From the NCBI RefSeq assembly GCF_041261205.1, contig NZ_JBGCCH010000050.1, forward strand, positions 1 to 49,110: a stretch of 49,110 bases of DNA, in the 5' to 3' direction. Position numbers and translations under genes: made by a program. Below the pieces are notes generated by a model. That model was not told where the DNA came from, did not search any database, and saw only the letters and a list, made by a program, of their open reading frames with translations. Positions 46,424 to 49,110 of this stretch are shown one piece after another. The stretch comes from Catenulispora sp. MAP5-51. Its GTDB lineage: Bacteria > Actinomycetota > Actinomycetes > Streptomycetales > Catenulisporaceae. Numbering within the stretch: the first letter of the stretch is position 1; each line of letters starts with the position of its first letter.

Positions 46424-47443
46424 CTATGTACCACGTCGCCGAACGAGCCAGACTGCGGCGATGAGTAGCAGGAAGGACAGGATCGCCAGGCTGCTGGCCT
46501 CGATGGTTTGGAAAGTCCAGAATCGGCTCTGCGGGAAGTAGCTCGCCTTGTAGCTGTAGCCCTGGTGGGCCAGGTAGGCGTACGTGTCCCGCGTGGGACC
46601 GGCCGTCGAGGTCGCGTTCTGCAACATGGATATCTTCTCCGTCGTGGTGAGCACGTGTCCGTCAGGCGCGGTCCATTTCTCGGCGATGACCCACGGATTG
46701 GTGCCCGGTGCCATCGCGTCGACGACCGTGCGCGGCGCGAGGAAGCGTGGTCGTAGGCTGAGGAAGGTCACCGCGAAGACGGCGACCCAGCCCGCGAGTG
46801 TCGCCGCGATCGCCGGCACCACGCGGCGGATCAGCGCACCGGCGAAGATGCCGAGAGCGAGTGCGAACAGGGCGCGGCTGACGAAGACCACGCCATAGAC
46901 CTCATAGGTCAGGTTTCCCTCTCCCAGCCGACCGTGCGACGCCACGAGCGGCCCGTACCACCACATGACGATGGCGGCGAAGGTACCGGCGGACACGACC
47001 GTGAGCACCGCGAGCAAGGTGATCTTCGTGACCAGCCAGCGAGTCCGGCCCACGCCCTGGGTGAACGCGAACCGGTGGGTGCCGGACTCGTATTCCCGGG
47101 CGATCAGCGGCGCACCGAGGAACATGCCGAACAGTAGCGGGAGCGGGAAGAGGACCGCGGTGAGGCGGGTGACGAGGTCCAGGTCGTGGTGGAACGCGTC
47201 GATACTGACGGGGCACGCTTGGTTCTGGCGGCCGGGCACGCAGTCGGCCAGGCCCAACCTGCGGAAGTCGGCGTGCATCGCGAGCCCGTTCTGCAGCAGC
47301 AAGAGGCCGCAGAGCACGAGTACGCCGATCAGCCCGACCAAGGCGGTCCGGTGCTGGCGCCAGGTCACCCAGGCCAGAGCGCGCAGCGACGGCCGAGATG
47401 GCCGGCTCGGCGCGACGGTGGGTCGGGTCACTGCTGTGGTCAC
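46424..47443 (-). CDS. ABC transporter permease (ABC-2 type)
   Basis: A 339-residue membrane subunit, with GTG 47443 overlapping the ATPase stop (GTGA). About six hydrophobic segments are seen: TALVGLIGVLVLCGLLLL (about 32-50), FPLPLLFGMFLGAPLIA, ITLLAVLTVVSAGTFAAIVMWW, FALALGIFAGALI, VPAIAATLAGWVAVFAVTFLSL, and SLAILSFLLLIAAVWLV at the end. An external loop between segments 1 and 2 contains CVPGRQNQACPV with two Cys. Family members export drugs or lipids. It is the third gene of a GntR-ATPase-permease unit, the usual order of YtrA-type regulated exporters. Confidence 0.85.
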   Translation of the reverse strand: MTTAVTRPTVAPSRPSRPSLRALAWVTWRQHRTALVGLIGVLVLCGLLLLQNGLAMHADFRRLGLADCVPGRQNQACPVSIDAFHHDLDLVTRLTAVLFPLPLLFGMFLGAPLIAREYESGTHRFAFTQGVGRTRWLVTKITLLAVLTVVSAGTFAAIVMWWYGPLVASHGRLGEGNLTYEVYGVVFVSRALFALALGIFAGALIRRVVPAIAATLAGWVAVFAVTFLSLRPRFLAPRTVVDAMAPGTNPWVIAEKWTAPDGHVLTTTEKISMLQNATSTAGPTRDTYAYLAHQGYSYKASYFPQSRFWTFQTIEASSLAILSFLLLIAAVWLVRRRGT

Positions 47444-48370
47444 GGTCGGGCTCCCTTTCCTGTCAGCTCACGGGGTCCGGGCAGCGCGGATGCGCCAGGG
47501 TCGCGAAGGTAGGCCAGAACCATTTCCTCCAAGCCGACCTGGTGTACCTCCCAGCCTGTCGGCACCTCTGCTCGTCGCCCGCTGGTCCGGACAAGGAGGT
47601 GGGCCTGGGCTTCGGCGCGCCGGTCGCGCACGACGGGCACAGCCGCCGCGATCCGGTCGGCATGTGCGGCCGGACCGGCGTAGAGCTGGTGGGAGGCGAG
47701 CAGATCGTCGACCTCGCCGGCGACCTGTACCCGGCCGGAGGCCAGGACCACCAGGTAGTCGCAGACGCGTTCCAACTCGGCGACGACGTGGGAGGAGAAG
47801 ATGACCGAGATGCCGTCCTCGGCGACGGCGGCCATGAGCGCCGCCATGAAGTCGTGACGGGCCAACGGATCGAGGCTGGACAGCGGCTCGTCCAGGATCA
47901 GCTGCCGGGGACGTTTGGCCAGGGCGAGGGTCAGCGCGACTTGGGCGCGCTGTCCGCCGGAGAGCTTGCCGACCTTGCGCGCCGACGGGATGTCGAGCTC
48001 TGCGATACGGGCCTGGGCGCGTACCGAGTCGAAGTCGGCGTTGAGGTTGCGGGCCAGGTGCAGCATGTCGGCAACCGACAGGCTCGGATAGAGCGCGGTG
48101 TCCTGGGCTACGAAGGCGACACGTCCCAGCGCCTCAAGGCTTCCGGCATCCAGGCCGCCTTGGACACGCACTCGACCGGTGGTCGGCGTGACCAGCCCGA
48201 CAGCCAGGTGCAGCAGGGTGGTCTTGCCCGATCCCGTTGGGACCGACCAGCGCGACTACATGTCCCTCGGGGATGGACAGCCCGCAGTCGCGGAGCGCCC
48301 ACGTCGACCCGTAACGCTTGCCCAGCCCGCTCGCCTCCAGAGCCAGACTCTCCTCCGGCATCCCCATCAT
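47440..48370 (-). pseudogene. ABC transporter ATPase with one-base frameshift in Walker A
   Basis: The N-terminal frame (from ATG 48370, ATGA-overlapping the GntR stop) reads LALEASGLGKRYGSTWALRDCGLSIPEG split at GHVVALVGPNG, then runs into nonsense. The other frame continues S-GKTTLL and then FVAQDTALYP (Q-loop), LSGGQRAQVALTLALA (signature), QLILDEPLSSLDP (Walker B) and ISVIFSSHVVAEL (H-loop) down to 47440. Removing one G from the GGG run complementary to 48233-48235 restores GPNGSGKTTLL exactly. Without correction the protein stops after 78 residues with no nucleotide site. It is either a sequencing error or a very recent inactivating mutation; the rest is well conserved. Confidence 0.88.
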
Positions 48371-48837
48371 GATGCGATCACCCCCGAATCTCCCGCCGTC
48401 CCGGTGCGATCGGTGCTCTCGGCGCGGAAATCGTGCAGAGCGCTGGTGAACAGGGCCACCATGCCGTCCTCGTCGAGTCCGGCCTCGTCGGCCCTGCGCA
48501 TCCAGGCCGTGAGGGCCCGGCGCAACGTCTGCTGCTCCCGCAACGGCGTGGTGCCGAGCGTCCCGTCAACGAAGGTGCCCTGCCCGGGACGGCCGACCGC
48601 CAGCCCTTTGCGTTCGAGTTCCCGGTAGGCCTTGAGAACCGTGTTCGGGTTGATCGCCAACCCGGCGACGACCTCCTTGACCTTCGGCAGCCGGTCGCCG
48701 GGCTCCAGAAAACCAAGCCGGAGCGCGTGCTCGACCTGCTGGACGAGCTGCAGGTAGGTCGGCACGCCCGACCCCGGGTCCAGCCGGAACTCGATCGGCG
48801 ACCCCTCGCCGCCGCTTACCTGTTTATCTATCGTCAT
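48367..48837 (-). CDS. GntR-family regulator, YtrA subfamily
   Basis: A 156-residue repressor of the downstream ABC genes. The N-terminal winged helix shows PIEFRLDPGSGVPTYLQLVQQVEHALRLG, GDRLPKVKEVVAGLAINPNTVLKAYRELERKGLAVGRPGQGTFV (broken by family-variable residues), typical of GntR proteins. Only about 55 residues follow, mostly helical, as in the YtrA subfamily that lacks a large ligand domain. It is the first gene of the unit and ends in an ATGA overlap with the ATPase. Its own promoter overlaps a TTTATC...GATAAA inverted repeat (48823-48828 and 48847-48852), a possible autoregulatory operator. Confidence 0.92.
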   Translation of the reverse strand: MTIDKQVSGGEGSPIEFRLDPGSGVPTYLQLVQQVEHALRLGFLEPGDRLPKVKEVVAGLAINPNTVLKAYRELERKGLAVGRPGQGTFVDGTLGTTPLREQQTLRRALTAWMRRADEAGLDEDGMVALFTSALHDFRAESTDRTGTAGDSGVIAS

Positions 48838-48845
48838 AGGTAAAG

Positions 48846-48874
48846 AGATAAAACCGCGAGCCGGCGGATGTCAA
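48846..48874 (-). promoter_or_regulatory. Strong promoter of the GntR-ABC operon, near-leaderless
   Basis: On the minus strand TTGACA (48874-48869) and TTATCT (48851-48846) are 17 bases apart, close to the vegetative consensus. Transcription would start near 48839, one to three bases before ATG 48837. There is no ribosome-binding site, consistent with a leaderless message. Confidence 0.65.
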
Positions 48875-49023
48875 TACTCTGCTTCAGCTCAGCGCCAGGA
48901 CCGGCGGGGATCGGCGAGGTACGGCGGGCGCACGAACCAAGATCTCAACCGCGGCCCACAGCCGGCCGCGCAGCCCAAGGCAGCACCCGGCTACGCCCGG
49001 CATCGAAGACGAGCGCGGAAAAG

Positions 49024-49061
49024 CAGTAGGCCCCCGATGGAAACCCATCGGGGGCCTACTG
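49024..49061 (-). terminator. rRNA operon terminator hairpin
   Basis: A 17-bp perfect stem (49024-49040 with 49045-49061) and a 4-base loop lie just beyond the 5S rRNA end. On the minus strand the stem is followed by CTTTT, as for a Rho-independent terminator. Confidence 0.88.
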
Positions 49062-49070
49062 TGAAATTTA

Positions 49071-49110
49071 GTCCGGCCGCGTCCTACTCTCCCACCAGGT
49101 CCCCCTGGCA
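49071..49110 (-). rRNA. rrf: 5S ribosomal RNA, 3' end (partial)
   Basis: The reverse complement of the last 40 bases contains GGTGGGAGAGTAGGACGC, the conserved 3' part of actinobacterial 5S rRNA. The 3' end is near 49071-49074. The gene continues beyond the right edge, so a 16S-23S-5S operon should lie to the right, transcribed towards this window. The terminator follows at once. Confidence 0.88.

Overview
The window reads as a high-GC actinomycete chromosome. Evidence: strong G/C bias at third codon positions, frequent GTG starts, ATGA/GTGA/TGATG gene overlaps, two DasR-like operators in front of a chitinase, large modular NRPS/PKS genes, and the 3' end of an actinobacterial-type 5S rRNA at the right edge. 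I cannot name the genus with confidence; Streptomyces/Catenulispora-like is the best guess.

Layout. 1-375: 3' end of an IS5-like transposase. 488-1929: secreted GH18 chitinase with two DasR-type boxes and a good promoter. 1942-7786 (minus): operon cysH-cysD-cysN-ssuA-ssuB-ssuC for sulfate activation, reduction of APS to sulfite, and sulfonate/sulfate-type ABC uptake. 8210-12872 (plus, divergent from it): UDP-sulfoquinovose synthase, a HlyD-like membrane-fusion protein and a processive GT2 polysaccharide synthase, with a convergent lipoprotein at 12855-13814. The first two blocks fit together, because APS reductase makes sulfite and UDP-sulfoquinovose synthase consumes it. 14087-16550: a TrmB/LuxR-type regulator, a SUKH-3 immunity-like protein, an unknown small gene and a short secreted remnant. 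16656-19094: zinc-type oxidoreductase and VOC protein, divergent from a MerR regulator with a perfect 23-bp operator palindrome.

19326-44320: a hybrid NRPS-PKS cluster. Apart from a stand-alone condensation-domain protein on the plus strand, it is one long minus-strand unit. In transcription order: a 3-hydroxyacyl-CoA dehydrogenase (FkbK type), a discrete ACP (FkbJ type), an acyl-CoA dehydrogenase (FkbI type), an FkbH-type HAD protein, an NRPS (A-T-C-A-T-E-C-T-C-A-T), a hybrid PKS-NRPS (KS-degenerate AT-ACP-C-A-T-E-like) and a KAS III-like enzyme. The FkbG-type O-methyltransferase is absent, so the extender should be hydroxymalonyl-ACP. The only KS module carries an AT that has lost its catalytic centre, and no AT, thioesterase or reductase lies in the window. 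The NRPS also has one module without an adenylation domain. The predicted product is a short lipid-free peptide-polyketide hybrid containing D-Val, with an unusual extender-loading step and an unusual release step.

44611-49110: two uncharacterised genes, then a GntR(YtrA)-ABC operon in which the ATPase is frameshifted inside its Walker A codons, then a strong terminator and the end of an rRNA operon entering from the right.

Most interesting candidates: (i) the hydroxymalonyl-ACP supply coupled to a module with a dead AT, with no evident release enzyme, and (ii) a possible sulfoquinovose-containing exopolysaccharide locus. The long intergenic stretches (7787-8209, 13815-14086, 44321-44610, 48875-49023) contain only the promoter or operator candidates listed.
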